From Drechslerella dactyloides (Eukaryota; Ascomycota; Orbiliomycetes; Orbiliales; Orbiliaceae), in contig JAGTWJ010000008.1 in NCBI GenBank assembly GCA_020064725.1, positions 2,418,001-2,482,000 on the forward strand: a stretch of 64,000 nt of DNA, read 5' to 3'. Below, piece by piece: positions 44,934 through 54,105 of this stretch. The translations under genes and the position numbers were made by a program. The notes under the pieces were generated by a model. The model searched no databases, was not told the DNA's origin, and saw only the letters and a list, made by a program, of their open reading frames with translations. Numbering within the stretch: position 1 is the first letter of the stretch; every line of letters starts with the position of its first letter.

Positions 44934-46406
44934 TCACGCGTTGTCATGCCAGGATCCCAAACTGTGAGCATAATCGAGGCAATCTCCATCTTCGGGCTCC
45001 TCTTTTGCCTCTTGCAGCAGCTCCCTGGCCCATGTCTCAAAGCGGGTATCGTCAATTTCCTTATCTTGCTCAACAATTGTGCTGAGGAGCTTTTGAAGCG
45101 GGGCTTCCAGCGAGTCATTCGCTCTCCGGTCGCTGAAGATATCCCCCATTTCCGCTAGGTTTCTCCGCGTTTCATTGCCGAATGCGCCACTGGCACACAG
45201 CTTCTCCAGCTCCCTCTTTAGCCTTCGCTCTTTCTGGATCCGCTTGAATTGTTTGTTGAACTCCTCTTCGGACCTTTGGCGCCTGGCCAGCTCCTGAAGC
45301 TGGTCCTCTTCTTCGGTCGACCTTAATCGTGGCTGCTGGGCATATTCACTCACGATGTTGTCAATAACAGATTGGTTTTTCGAGGGAGATTCTATTTCCC
45401 AACAGATCGCGCGGGGTCGGTCAAGATGTCGCTGGATTCCAGGAGGCTGTTCTTGATGCCTCAAAGTTCCTGCCGTACTCCTCCTAGGTGCCGAATTGGG
45501 AACACTTTGTCCCATCAAAATCATGAGGGTCTTTGTATGGTGTTCTTGCCTTTCCCAGTCTTGCGGCCCAGGGCCACGCAGACCCACCTCAACAGCTTGT
45601 GGCAGCACGTGGTATCTACTGTTGGACGACCTTTGATTTTGTAGGAGCAAGGGTGCTCGAACGCCAATCTTTGAAGCAAGACAGACACTAGCCCACTGAC
45701 CTTGCCTTGAAAGCCAATTCGCTCCACAAATGAAGCGATCTTCCACCTCCTGGATATAACACACCACAGACCAGATACTACACCACTCTGTCTCGGCCAG
45801 TCCGATCCAAAGATTCACCCATCCCTCGAACAAAAATGGCAAGTCTACCAGAATTGTAGTGACCAACTGCTGCGTATCCCGAGAGGGCTGTGATAGGTTC
45901 AATTTATGATGGAAGATTTCCTGCAATATGGCCAGCGGTTGTCTATACCTTGTCAAGGATATAAGAAACTGTTTCATTGTATAGTAATACTCCCTAGCCT
46001 CGGCCCCAGGTAACATCTCTACGAGACTAAATGATCTGGCGGAGCCCCTGAAAGCAGCGGCAAAGCGGAATAGGCGTCGCAAGTACCCCTCAAGCTCGTT
46101 CTCTTCCAGGGCAGGCTTGGAGTGATAAGCCAGGACCCGTGCGAGCATAGGGAGCAGAGACTCGGGGTCACTATTATTGAGAATGATATCTGCACTCTTA
46201 CCATCTAGGAACTCTGCGAGATGCTCTGGAATCCAGGTGGGGATACTTCCATCGCTTAGAGACGTCATAGAGGAATGGGAAGAGTAAATTGACGACGAGG
46301 TCTTCCGAGCTGAGGTATCGTATAGCCCTTCGCATTCCGCCATTAGATCCTCAATCCTGTTGCTAGTCATTTCGAGATTGGTGTCCATTGCAAAATCGGA
46401 AAACAA
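44934..46406 (-). CDS. Orphan 490-aa protein with C-terminal coiled coil
   Basis: Open for 490 codons on the minus strand. A second ATG at 46388 (MDTNLEMTSNRIEDL) would shorten it by six residues. Residues 1-200 are rich in hydrophobic helical segments typical of a folded soluble domain (EELEGYLRRLFRFAAAF type, LVTTILVDLPFLFEGWVNLW). Residues about 230-340 are compositionally different, Gln/Arg/Ser-rich, and another frame also stays open there (45521-45727), so an unrecognised intron or old frameshift is possible. Residues about 355-430 are strongly charged (EEEDQLQELARRQRSEEEFN) and predicted coiled coil. The C-terminus is acidic. No signal peptide or membrane segment. I do not recognise a family; the coding character is convincing but the middle is uncertain. 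Confidence 0.6.
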   Translation of the reverse strand: MFSDFAMDTNLEMTSNRIEDLMAECEGLYDTSARKTSSSIYSSHSSMTSLSDGSIPTWIPEHLAEFLDGKSADIILNNSDPESLLPMLARVLAYHSKPALEENELEGYLRRLFRFAAAFRGSARSFSLVEMLPGAEAREYYYTMKQFLISLTRYRQPLAILQEIFHHKLNLSQPSRDTQQLVTTILVDLPFLFEGWVNLWIGLAETEWCSIWSVVCYIQEVEDRFICGANWLSRQGQWASVCLASKIGVRAPLLLQNQRSSNSRYHVLPQAVEVGLRGPGPQDWERQEHHTKTLMILMGQSVPNSAPRRSTAGTLRHQEQPPGIQRHLDRPRAICWEIESPSKNQSVIDNIVSEYAQQPRLRSTEEEDQLQELARRQRSEEEFNKQFKRIQKERRLKRELEKLCASGAFGNETRRNLAEMGDIFSDRRANDSLEAPLQKLLSTIVEQDKEIDDTRFETWARELLQEAKEEPEDGDCLDYAHSLGSWHDNA

Positions 46407-47120
46407 AAGGAGTTCGCTTAAGATTAGACAAGTTGTCAGGTCGGATACCTAGTCTGCCATATCGACAGAAAGATCAAGAGCTAATATATTCACGCGACCA
46501 TCGAGCTCATGATGACTGCGTGTTCATTCCGTCATTTACGTCTCACAGATGCGTCCTTAGTATGTATGGTGATGAAACCAGTACGGGTAGACACAAATGC
46601 GAATCAGCTTCTCATGCATGGCTTGGCTGCCCAAACTTGATGGCTAAACAGGGGGTTATGAGTGAAGTGGTAGCTATTTGGGGAGAGGATCAACCTGAAT
46701 ATTCCAAATGGAGACCGCGCCATATATCTCAATTCCGCCCCGCGAATATGTAGATGAACCTCGAGACTATGTAGATGAGCAAAGTGGATCCATGCTGAGC
46801 TCAATCATTCGCGAGCTTGAACAGAGAAGGCAAAATTAGACAAACTCGGTTGTATAGCAACCGCGATGACCCTACACAGATACGAATGGTGGACGGGAAG
46901 TAGAGCAGGAACTATAGAAAAGATATGAGGGTAGAAAAGGTAGTAGGGATAGAAAGGTGAAAGGATCAAAAGTTAGAAAGGATATGAAACGTAGCGCGAG
47001 AATCAAAACGACTCCCACGCCAGCACGCATGTAATTAAGAGATAAACATAGGACTTATTGCAGAATAGAAAAGTTCGATAGACAAGTTCATAGCGCCGCA
47101 CTCCGATTTCCAAAAACTCT
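46407..47120. other. Spacer
   Basis: About 710 bp, purine-rich around 46900-47000. The plus frame 46388-46753 overlaps the start of the orphan gene in antisense and lacks motifs. Confidence 0.5.
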
Positions 47121-48230
47121 TCAACGTCGAGTTACTCGAGCCTTTCGTGGCTTCGTATCAGCTTTCTCCTTCTTGACGACAACCCTCTCGGGGTTGTATC
47201 GGCATATGCGGATGTGGCGAGGCAAGTCCCACTCTCGCTTGAGGGCGATTTTGCAGCCCTTGGTCTTGAATGGGCAAATCGCGTATCGAATGTTGAACCC
47301 AACGTTGGTAACGTGAGAGACAATGTTGTCTCTCTTCTCGAAAGCTTTCCCACCACAGGGACAATCGCGGATTCGGCAAGTGAAGTCGTAGTATAGCTTC
47401 TTGCGACTCCCAATGTGGTCGGCCTTGACGTGCTCAAGGGCAGCGCGTTGAGTAGGGTAGACGAGATCGCAAGTTCCCCATTTGCAGGTGATGCCTGGGG
47501 ACGAGTCGTCTGGAGCCGATGCGGTTGGCTCTAGGTGAGTCTTTGCCGTTCCAAGGGTTTCTGGTGAATCGGTGCTAGTGGGAGTGATGGCATCCGAGGT
47601 GGGAGCAGTGACGCTCGTGGCCGGAGCGGCACCCATGGCGTGAGCAAAGCTGGCTGCGGCCATCTCGTAAGGAGAGTCGGATGTAAGTGAAGTCGACTTC
47701 GGTTCCATGCTACAAGATGTCGTATCATACATCCCTGCGTCAACAGTAAGAGACAATCCTATAGCAGTGCTGTGATGGCTCATTGGTAGTATGGTTCAGG
47801 ACATACCTGGCTGGGAAGTCTCAGGGTACTGCAGGGGACCAGTCAAGATTTCATTCTCAAGACCGATAGGATATTGGTACCATTGCTGTGTGTAAGCGTC
47901 AGGATAGTGGTGATATGGTGGTTGCGTCTGGTTGATGTATGAGACGCTGAATTCTTGGCTATTGTGGAAGGGGATGATTCTCAGCTGGTGGCCGAGGGGG
48001 TGTGCGCCACTGCCATCTCGGTGACCAAAGTAAATATCGAGGAAGTCGCGCTCTTCGATATATACCGCGCCACAGGAGCAGTACCAAGGGTCAGGGCAGT
48101 ATTTTGTGAAGTCGCCCAAGCAGAACGGGTAGGGGTGGCACCCAGGAGGGGGGATCTTTGGAGGAACCGTTGGGAAGGGTGGTAGCGAGCCCATAGGGTA
48201 GGCAGCTATCTTATCCATGACCTGCGACAC
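47121..48230 (-). CDS. C2H2-type zinc finger protein, 2 exons
   Basis: Minus-strand model 48230-47807 and 47734-47121 gives 345 aa; the join (GTATGT..CAG) reads ETSQPGMYDTTS. Residues about 225-248 form a classical C-x4-C-x12-H-x4-H finger (CKWGTC...LEHVKADH). Two more metal-binding-like segments follow: CRIRDCPCGGKAFEKRDNIVSH, and CPFKTKGC with LPRHIRIC, the last closing with Cys instead of His. The C-terminus is Lys/Arg-rich (VVKKEKADTKPRKARVTRR), fitting nuclear localisation or DNA contact. Exon 1 is Pro/Tyr/His-rich with a separate Cys cluster (FCLGDFTKYCPDPWYCSCG). The Ser/Thr/Ala-rich middle is probably disordered. A transcription-factor role is inferred from the finger and the basic tail; targets are unknown. 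Confidence 0.78.
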
Positions 48231-49194
48231 CGCTGGGTAAGAAGGGCTTGTGAGCTTTTGGCAGTAAGGTTCTAAGGCTAGCGTAGGGTGGTGCAGCGGG
48301 CGCTTCTTGATTGGCGTGAGTAAGGCGTATGTCAGGGGAGAAGCGGTGATGCTCTAGGAGGTGGGAAGAGCGATGAGAGGGGATGAGAGGGGAGTCGTTG
48401 TAGCGCTTTCTTGTTGGTATGCTGAGCAAAGCCGAGCTGTGCTCAACTCTAGAATTTTTTTTCATTGAGGCAATGCTATGGCAGTACCTGTAGATACTTT
48501 TTTCTCCCACCTGGTTAGTAAAGCCTTCCCTTTGCTGATAGTAATCTCAGCACACACAAGCGCTGCCTTCGGTGCATGCTTCTCCTCCTGAAGCGCCGCG
48601 CCCTTATGATATCTAACGGTCAGAATGCTATCCACCCTGTCTAGAATCAGCATCTCTGTGTGAAACGCGAATACGATCCTCCGAGCGTAACCTTCAAGAT
48701 CTATAAGGCGAGCTACCGCCCGACTATCGTTCCAGCCAATAAGACGGCAGCCCATGGTGGTTGGCGAGGCTGCGTTGCCTCGCGTTGCATTTTTTGCAGG
48801 CGAGCGAGCAAGCGGGCGATGTTGCATGTTAGACGTTAGACGCACGCAGCCAGTCGTGCTTATCAGCCATTATATTACTATCTCCATGGATCCAGATGTC
48901 GAGTGCCGATGGACCGGCAGATCGAGAAAGAGGTAAGAAGCATCCCGCGTGTTTATATTCCATACGCCAGTCTTCTTTTTACAGCACATATGCACATACT
49001 CAGCTCATGCGGAACAGGTGTCACGCTCCCCAGAGCTTCCTCGACATTTACATACGTCTGTACGAAAATACAGGGTTTGATCCATGACAGCACATACCCC
49101 AAGCGTCTAGCTTCTGGCTTTCTACTTGCCGTGGAAGATAAATCGATATATCAGATCTAAACGGCATACGTGAGCATATCACAGACCTCAAAAC
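48231..49194. other. Divergent spacer between zinc finger and orphan membrane protein genes
   Basis: About 960 bp serving as promoter region for genes in both directions. A 127-codon minus frame (48462-48845) lies here. Its middle is protein-like, but it has no motif, no homologue I recognise and no clear splice link to the zinc finger gene, so I leave it uncalled. Confidence 0.45.
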
Positions 49195-50292
49195 ATGCGG
49201 CATCGGAATCCGACCCTGCTCATGTCCGTCTTCGTGACAGCGTTCGGCGCGTACCCGGCCGATGCTTGCCCTACCGATCATAGAGCGGCAAATCTGGCAG
49301 CTTTAGCACCATCCCAAGCGGGAAATGGCATGAAGGATCGTTTCAACTTAAGTTCGCCGCAGTCGGTCTCCACCGTTGAGGGCATGTATCCATCGCCTGT
49401 GGTTCCTGGAAAACTTTACGCCAACCCGGATATCCCAGATGAATCCAATCAATGGACGCTACCTATTCTCCACGCCGACTCGATTTGCTATCCCCTCATT
49501 CTTCCCGCTCATGTCTCGGCTGTTTCCTGCAATACCAAAGAGTTCTGTCTACCGCTACCACCCAGAGAGAACGGCGACGAAGTGAACTTCTACCCGAAGA
49601 ACCAGCCCAAGATCCTCTGGCATCGCGCCCTTGACTTCCGCTCAGTCTTCGCTCCTACGCCGGCTCCTCAGCAGAACAAGCGTATGCCACGAGAGCAAGT
49701 TCTGCAACCTGTGCCCACAGAGCCAGATCCAGTCGTCACGGTAATTGTCCCGGCCACGCCAGGGCTCTCCGAAGACATACCACCAAACGTATACCCCGGG
49801 CAGCCAAACGTTCCGATCGCGACCCTTCAAGCCCCCCTGCCACCACCGCGAAAGCCATGTAGCATTCCGTTGGCCTACAAAGGTATCTGTCACTCGGCCG
49901 TGATCCCCTGTGTCGTCATCTTGACCTACTTTACAGCCGCGATCGTCTTCTACCCAGGTCAAAACCTGCTCGCGATCCTGGCACCACTACCACCACCATT
50001 ATCACAGCCACCACGGCCGCAACCACAGCGGGGAGAACCGAGATACTTTTACCCAGATGGTCACGACTTTTATGAGCATGGCCCAGGCCCGTTCGGGATG
50101 TATCCTCCTCCAGATGTAAGCCCAATTCCGCAAACGAGCGGGAAAAAACACCCATCGGACGCCATGGAAACCCTCGCGTATTACTTTCTAGCAACGATGG
50201 TCACGTATGGAGCTGGGTTGATTATTCTCGGTAGCTTTTTGGGAGGGCTGTGTAACTGTGTTAAAAAGGAATGTGAGTTCACAGGATTTTGA
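49195..50292 (+). CDS. Orphan proline-rich secretory-pathway membrane protein
   Basis: A 365-codon single frame. The N-terminus (LLMSVFVTAFGAYPADA) looks like a signal peptide ending near residue 24. The lumenal part has Cys pairs (SICYPL, VSCNTKEFC) and Pro-rich linkers (LPPPRKP, LPPPLSQPPRPQPQ). A hydrophobic segment lies near residues 237-262 (VIPCVVILTYFTAAIVFYP) and a second near the C-terminus (LATMVTYGAGLIILGSFLGG), followed by CNCVKKEC, a possible palmitoylation cluster. Codon use and length support coding, but I know no family. It converges with the membrane protein at 50780-51910, from which it is clearly different in sequence. A lineage-specific surface or endomembrane protein is the most I can say. 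Confidence 0.6.
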   Translation: MRHRNPTLLMSVFVTAFGAYPADACPTDHRAANLAALAPSQAGNGMKDRFNLSSPQSVSTVEGMYPSPVVPGKLYANPDIPDESNQWTLPILHADSICYPLILPAHVSAVSCNTKEFCLPLPPRENGDEVNFYPKNQPKILWHRALDFRSVFAPTPAPQQNKRMPREQVLQPVPTEPDPVVTVIVPATPGLSEDIPPNVYPGQPNVPIATLQAPLPPPRKPCSIPLAYKGICHSAVIPCVVILTYFTAAIVFYPGQNLLAILAPLPPPLSQPPRPQPQRGEPRYFYPDGHDFYEHGPGPFGMYPPPDVSPIPQTSGKKHPSDAMETLAYYFLATMVTYGAGLIILGSFLGGLCNCVKKECEFTGF

Positions 50293-50779
50293 ACGACAGC
50301 CGCTAGCTTTTTTGTACGTCTTGGGACAAAGATTCCACCCTTTATTTGGTTTTGGTGTACGTATTCCGGCGGTGCTCTTGTACACACATTAGGATAGACA
50401 GGGGAACGGAAGTTGAGCGGTGACTGTATTTGAGTTCTATCGGAGGCCTACCGAAGTTATACGAGTAAGATCAGACTCCACGTTATTGTTCCGTTGGATT
50501 GGCTATTCATTTTCTTTCAGAATTCCAAGTCAAGCCATCTGGCATCCAATGCCTATGTGTGCTTAACGCTATTTTCCCGATTCGGTACCATTGCACGACA
50601 GCTACAACACCGACCACAGGCAACCCGGGATTTGGTGCACATGAGCATGTCATAGACCTAGCTAATTATAAGCTGACCTGTGTTACAACCTTCGGAATGC
50701 TAGCCCTCTTCATATCCTTGCAAAACTCCTCGATGCCAAACCTCTACTGTATGTTCATCATGACAAACAGACAAAGAGC
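50293..50779. other. Convergent spacer
   Basis: About 490 bp between two convergent genes. The plus frame 50499-50783 has no motif. Confidence 0.5.
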
Positions 50780-51910
50780 CTAGGCCTCTCTAAACGGACA
50801 GGTGCCCAGTCTCGAAATCTCTTTACAGGGCACAGATATCAGCACTGCGAGACCGACGAGGGCGCCACCGATCACCAGGAGGGAAATTCCAACCCCCCAG
50901 AAGACACGCTTGGACCTAGTATCATGCAGAATCCGCTCATGCGCTGTCTTCACCATGCCTATAACCTTAGCTTTCTCTTGCACGGTCATCGGCTGGGTAT
51001 CATCCCCTCGTCGAGTCTTCTTAACCTCCAATTTGTAGTTGTCTTCTATCCCTTCGATGTGGTCTTGCGATACCACGGGCGTCGTATCAAGCCTTCTATC
51101 CCTTTCGCGTCGTCGGTAGTCTAGATCCTCTCCCCCAATCGACTGTTTCCGGTCAGCAGCAGCCTTGGTGTTCCCGACACCCCGCTCATTTAGCAGCTCG
51201 TGCCATGCCCGGACCCCCAGCATGGCGACACCGGGCAGATTGGGCTGCTGCCGGATCTTCCAGCTCCCTTGCTCCTCCCAAGCCCACCCGTCATAGCTGT
51301 CTCTGCACCTCGCCAGCCGCTCACCGAGCTCGAGCACCTGGCGTGCGGAGAGGCCCTGCAGCCACAAGACGGCACGAAGGGCGAATATATACGCGAGGAT
51401 GAAGAGCAACGCCACGAGTTTCGTACCGCAGGCCCGCACGGCGGCTTTAGAAGGGTAGTTTCTGCAGGACAGCTTTATGTCCGTTTCATTCAGTAGTGGG
51501 AGCTGCGTCCTGGACTGAGATTCGTCGTCCTGGATGAAGGTTTTGAGAAATTCGAGACCCGAGGCGTGTGTGATGAATGGCCTTGGCACGTAGCTTGTCA
51601 CTCCGAACGGATATTCGTCGTCTTGGGTCTCCTGCGTTGAGAAATCTGCGGTGGAATAGCTGGTTGCCGTGGCTGACGGCTTTTCGCTAGCGCTGTTCGA
51701 GCCATCCTGCTGGGTGGAGTTCGAGAGAGATGGCAGGAGGGTATACGTAGGTGCAGGATTCTCGGTTTTCTTCGAGGAGGGCTGTCCGAAATGAAGTGAG
51801 TACACAGCAGCCGTGCTGGATGGAAGCGGAAGCTTCGAGGCAGCCAAGGTTGCTGCATGCGTATTCGCCGCGAGGAGAGCGAAGAGGGACAGCTGCAGCA
51901 GAAGCTTCAT
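50780..51910 (-). CDS. Orphan type-I-like membrane protein with two transmembrane segments
   Basis: A 376-codon single frame on the minus strand. MKLLLQLSLFALLAANTHA is a clear signal peptide. A Ser/Thr-rich, probably O-glycosylated region covers residues about 20-105, and an N-glycosylation sequon occurs at NET. Transmembrane helix 1 (LVALLFILAYIFALRAVLWL) lies near residues 163-185. A charged, helical loop follows (YRRRERDRRLD, DNYKLEVKKTRRGDD). Helix 2 (VFWGVGISLLVIGGALVGLA) lies near 335-358, with a short Cys-containing tail. No domain is recognised. The ATG sits in a strong signal-peptide context, so the start is secure. Expression and role are unknown; location in plasma or organelle membrane is inferred. 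Confidence 0.65.
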   Translation of the reverse strand: MKLLLQLSLFALLAANTHAATLAASKLPLPSSTAAVYSLHFGQPSSKKTENPAPTYTLLPSLSNSTQQDGSNSASEKPSATATSYSTADFSTQETQDDEYPFGVTSYVPRPFITHASGLEFLKTFIQDDESQSRTQLPLLNETDIKLSCRNYPSKAAVRACGTKLVALLFILAYIFALRAVLWLQGLSARQVLELGERLARCRDSYDGWAWEEQGSWKIRQQPNLPGVAMLGVRAWHELLNERGVGNTKAAADRKQSIGGEDLDYRRRERDRRLDTTPVVSQDHIEGIEDNYKLEVKKTRRGDDTQPMTVQEKAKVIGMVKTAHERILHDTRSKRVFWGVGISLLVIGGALVGLAVLISVPCKEISRLGTCPFREA

Positions 51911-52602
51911 GTCGGCATGGATGTTGCCCGGGCGAGCAGGTGAAGCATTTCCTCGTGAAGGCCCGCGATATCTTTGAGGCAGTCAATTGATATATCGAGA
52001 GAGATGAGAGGCCCAGCACAGGGTTGTCAAGTACTTACTAATTTAGAGTTTTACGTGGTGCATTTATATATAGCCATATTTCCATGGAGATTCACATTGA
52101 TATCCGGCCAGCACATCTTACGAGCAAAATTAGCACCTAGTCGTAACCTTCGTTGCATTTTTTCTAGAATATGACAGTATGTACAGAGAATTGACTGTGC
52201 ACAAACGCTGCAAAAGACGCAAGGGAACCAAAACCAAAGCACGAAAAACCATTCCGAATCATATCAAATGATGCTGAAAAGCAAAAGTGAGATGTATACG
52301 GCAAGGGCAGTGCGTGCATGCGCTGCTCCCGCAATTTATACCTGGTCAGAGTCGGCCTGCAAGCAGGCCAGTCTTAACAGAATTGAACACTAAACGGCTA
52401 AGCAAGGCTGAAACAGAATGAAATAAAGAGTGTCCTGTCTCCATCACCAGTCTGGAATACATGCTCTTCAAGGGAACGAAGGTAAACGGTGTATCTAGAA
52501 GCCTACCTGACCTCAGCGGGGCCGCCAATCTGACAAGGCGCAAATATTGTACAGAGGATGCAAACAATCGATCTCTCACAATCAACCACAAGGGTAAGTA
52601 AC
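51911..52602. other. Spacer
   Basis: About 690 bp holding the promoter of the 50780-51910 gene and the 3' flank of the DUF1996 gene. No further feature seen. Confidence 0.5.
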
Positions 52603-54105
52603 CTAGTAGTCGAGTGCCCGGTGGCTGTGGCGCCGGCCACGGTGATGCCTGCGGCGGGTGGTGGTGGTGCAGTCCTCCTTCTTCTTGCCCTTCGCCACAG
52701 GTGGGGCGGGAACAGGGGCGGGCGTAACGCCACCGGCAGGAACAGTGATTGTCTTGATGACTGTATGAATATTGTAGACGGAGGTGTACGCAGTGTGGCC
52801 ACCGGGGTTGGCCTGAGGGTTGGCACCTTGGGCTTCTGGCTTCGAGCTGGCGGGAAGAGCGTACATGGTCGTCGATGGGCGATCGGCTTCAGCGGCCTTG
52901 ACAGGTGCGACCGGTTGAGGTGCAACAGAGCTGTCGGAGTCGGAACCACCTGGAGCGGCATAGGGAGCGGCCTGGTAGCCCGAGAAGGGGTTGTTACCGA
53001 GAAGCTTGTTTCCGGGCATCGGGGTCCCGATAGCATCACTTTCCCCCAGAGGGCAGGTGACTTTGCAGGCCTTCATCTCATCCTCGGAGGTCGCACCACC
53101 TGGCAGCCCAGGGCATTTGAGAAGGCCATCGTTGCCGGGATCGCAGTTGTCGATGGCATACTGAAGGGTTTCGGTGTCCCAGCCGTTGAGGAAATCAGCG
53201 TGGAGAGAGTATCCGGTGGTGTCACCGTTGGAAAGGACCCAGGGAGTGTTACCCTTGCCTTTCTCCCATTTGTCCTGGAAGACTAGAGTGTTCCAGTAGA
53301 CTTCCATGAAGACATGAGGAACGTGAATCCAGCCTTTGGGGCAGTCCTGGCCACCCTGACCGTTGTCGGATGGATAGCAGCTGTTCTCTTTATAGTTGGC
53401 AGGGTCGACGTTGGGGTTGACGCAGGAGGGGAAGTGAATATCAGCACGGAGTGGAGAGGCGTATCCGTCGCACTCCTGGTCGGGAAAGCCCCAACCTTGA
53501 CCGCCATTGCTGGGATCCTGAATACCGACACCGTGCTTGCCGTCAGAGTTTGCCGGATAGAGGGGGCTCTTGGAATTGGAATCAGAGCGAGGACAGGTCC
53601 ACTGGACTGGTGTGATAGGTCCCTTCGATGGGTCGAGATTGTCCTTGGCCGGACTTGGTGGGGCCCGGAGGGACGTATCGCCTGCAAGCATGCGGAATCC
53701 CTTGGGGAAAGCTTTGATCTCGTCGTTGGTCGGCTCGAAGAAGTAGTAGACCTTGGGGTAGAAGAGCTCGACTGGGTACAAGGTGCCGTCGTCGGGGCTC
53801 TTGAAGTACAGGGAAGGCACCCAGTAGTTGGAGTGATCGTTCTTGACGTTGGCCGTGGTGCAGGTGGCCTTGGTAGCAGCATCGCCAGGCATGTCGGCGC
53901 TGAAAGCATTCCCTCCAAAGACACTGTGTTGATGGTTAGACACGCCGCCAGGATTGACGATTGGGTCAAGGCGACATCTGGTCAGCTCCTTGCCACCTCC
54001 AAATTGGACGGTGGCGAAGGTTCTACTCGACTTCTTGGAGGCAGCTTCAGTGAGCGTAAAGGCAGCCGCAGAGGCCAAGGCGGCCGTCAATGTCGAAAAG
54101 TGCAT
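52603..54105 (-). CDS. Secreted DUF1996 domain protein
   Basis: A single 500-codon frame on the minus strand. The signal peptide is MHFSTLTAALASAAAFTLTEA. DUF1996 hallmarks follow: LTRCRLDPIVNPGGVSNHQH and SVFGGNAF at about residues 41-68, NYWVPSLYF, QWTCPR, ADIHFPSC, HADFLNGWD and LQYAIDNC. The conserved His/Asp/Cys pattern suggests a metal- or carbohydrate-binding extracellular fold. The family is widespread in fungi, often next to WSC domains, and has no settled biochemical function. Residues about 380-480 are Pro/Thr/Ala-rich linker. The end is strikingly basic (RRRHHRGRRHSHR) instead of a GPI signal or WSC domain. Long open frames antisense to it (52558-53286, 53314-54216) reflect high GC, not genes. 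The upstream coding-strand sequence is C/T-rich for about 650 nt, consistent with a long leader. Confidence 0.92.
   Translation of the reverse strand: MHFSTLTAALASAAAFTLTEAASKKSSRTFATVQFGGGKELTRCRLDPIVNPGGVSNHQHSVFGGNAFSADMPGDAATKATCTTANVKNDHSNYWVPSLYFKSPDDGTLYPVELFYPKVYYFFEPTNDEIKAFPKGFRMLAGDTSLRAPPSPAKDNLDPSKGPITPVQWTCPRSDSNSKSPLYPANSDGKHGVGIQDPSNGGQGWGFPDQECDGYASPLRADIHFPSCVNPNVDPANYKENSCYPSDNGQGGQDCPKGWIHVPHVFMEVYWNTLVFQDKWEKGKGNTPWVLSNGDTTGYSLHADFLNGWDTETLQYAIDNCDPGNDGLLKCPGLPGGATSEDEMKACKVTCPLGESDAIGTPMPGNKLLGNNPFSGYQAAPYAAPGGSDSDSSVAPQPVAPVKAAEADRPSTTMYALPASSKPEAQGANPQANPGGHTAYTSVYNIHTVIKTITVPAGGVTPAPVPAPPVAKGKKKEDCTTTTRRRHHRGRRHSHRALDY

Noticed and set aside
48462..48845. 127-codon minus-strand frame upstream of the zinc finger gene
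   Set aside because: The middle looks somewhat protein-like, but there is no motif, signal or plausible splice to a neighbour; probably leader or promoter sequence.
52558..53286. 242-codon plus-strand frame antisense to the DUF1996 gene
   Set aside because: The DUF1996 reading on the other strand has a signal peptide and family motifs. The antisense frame is Gly/Val-rich with no motif and follows from GC-rich codon use.
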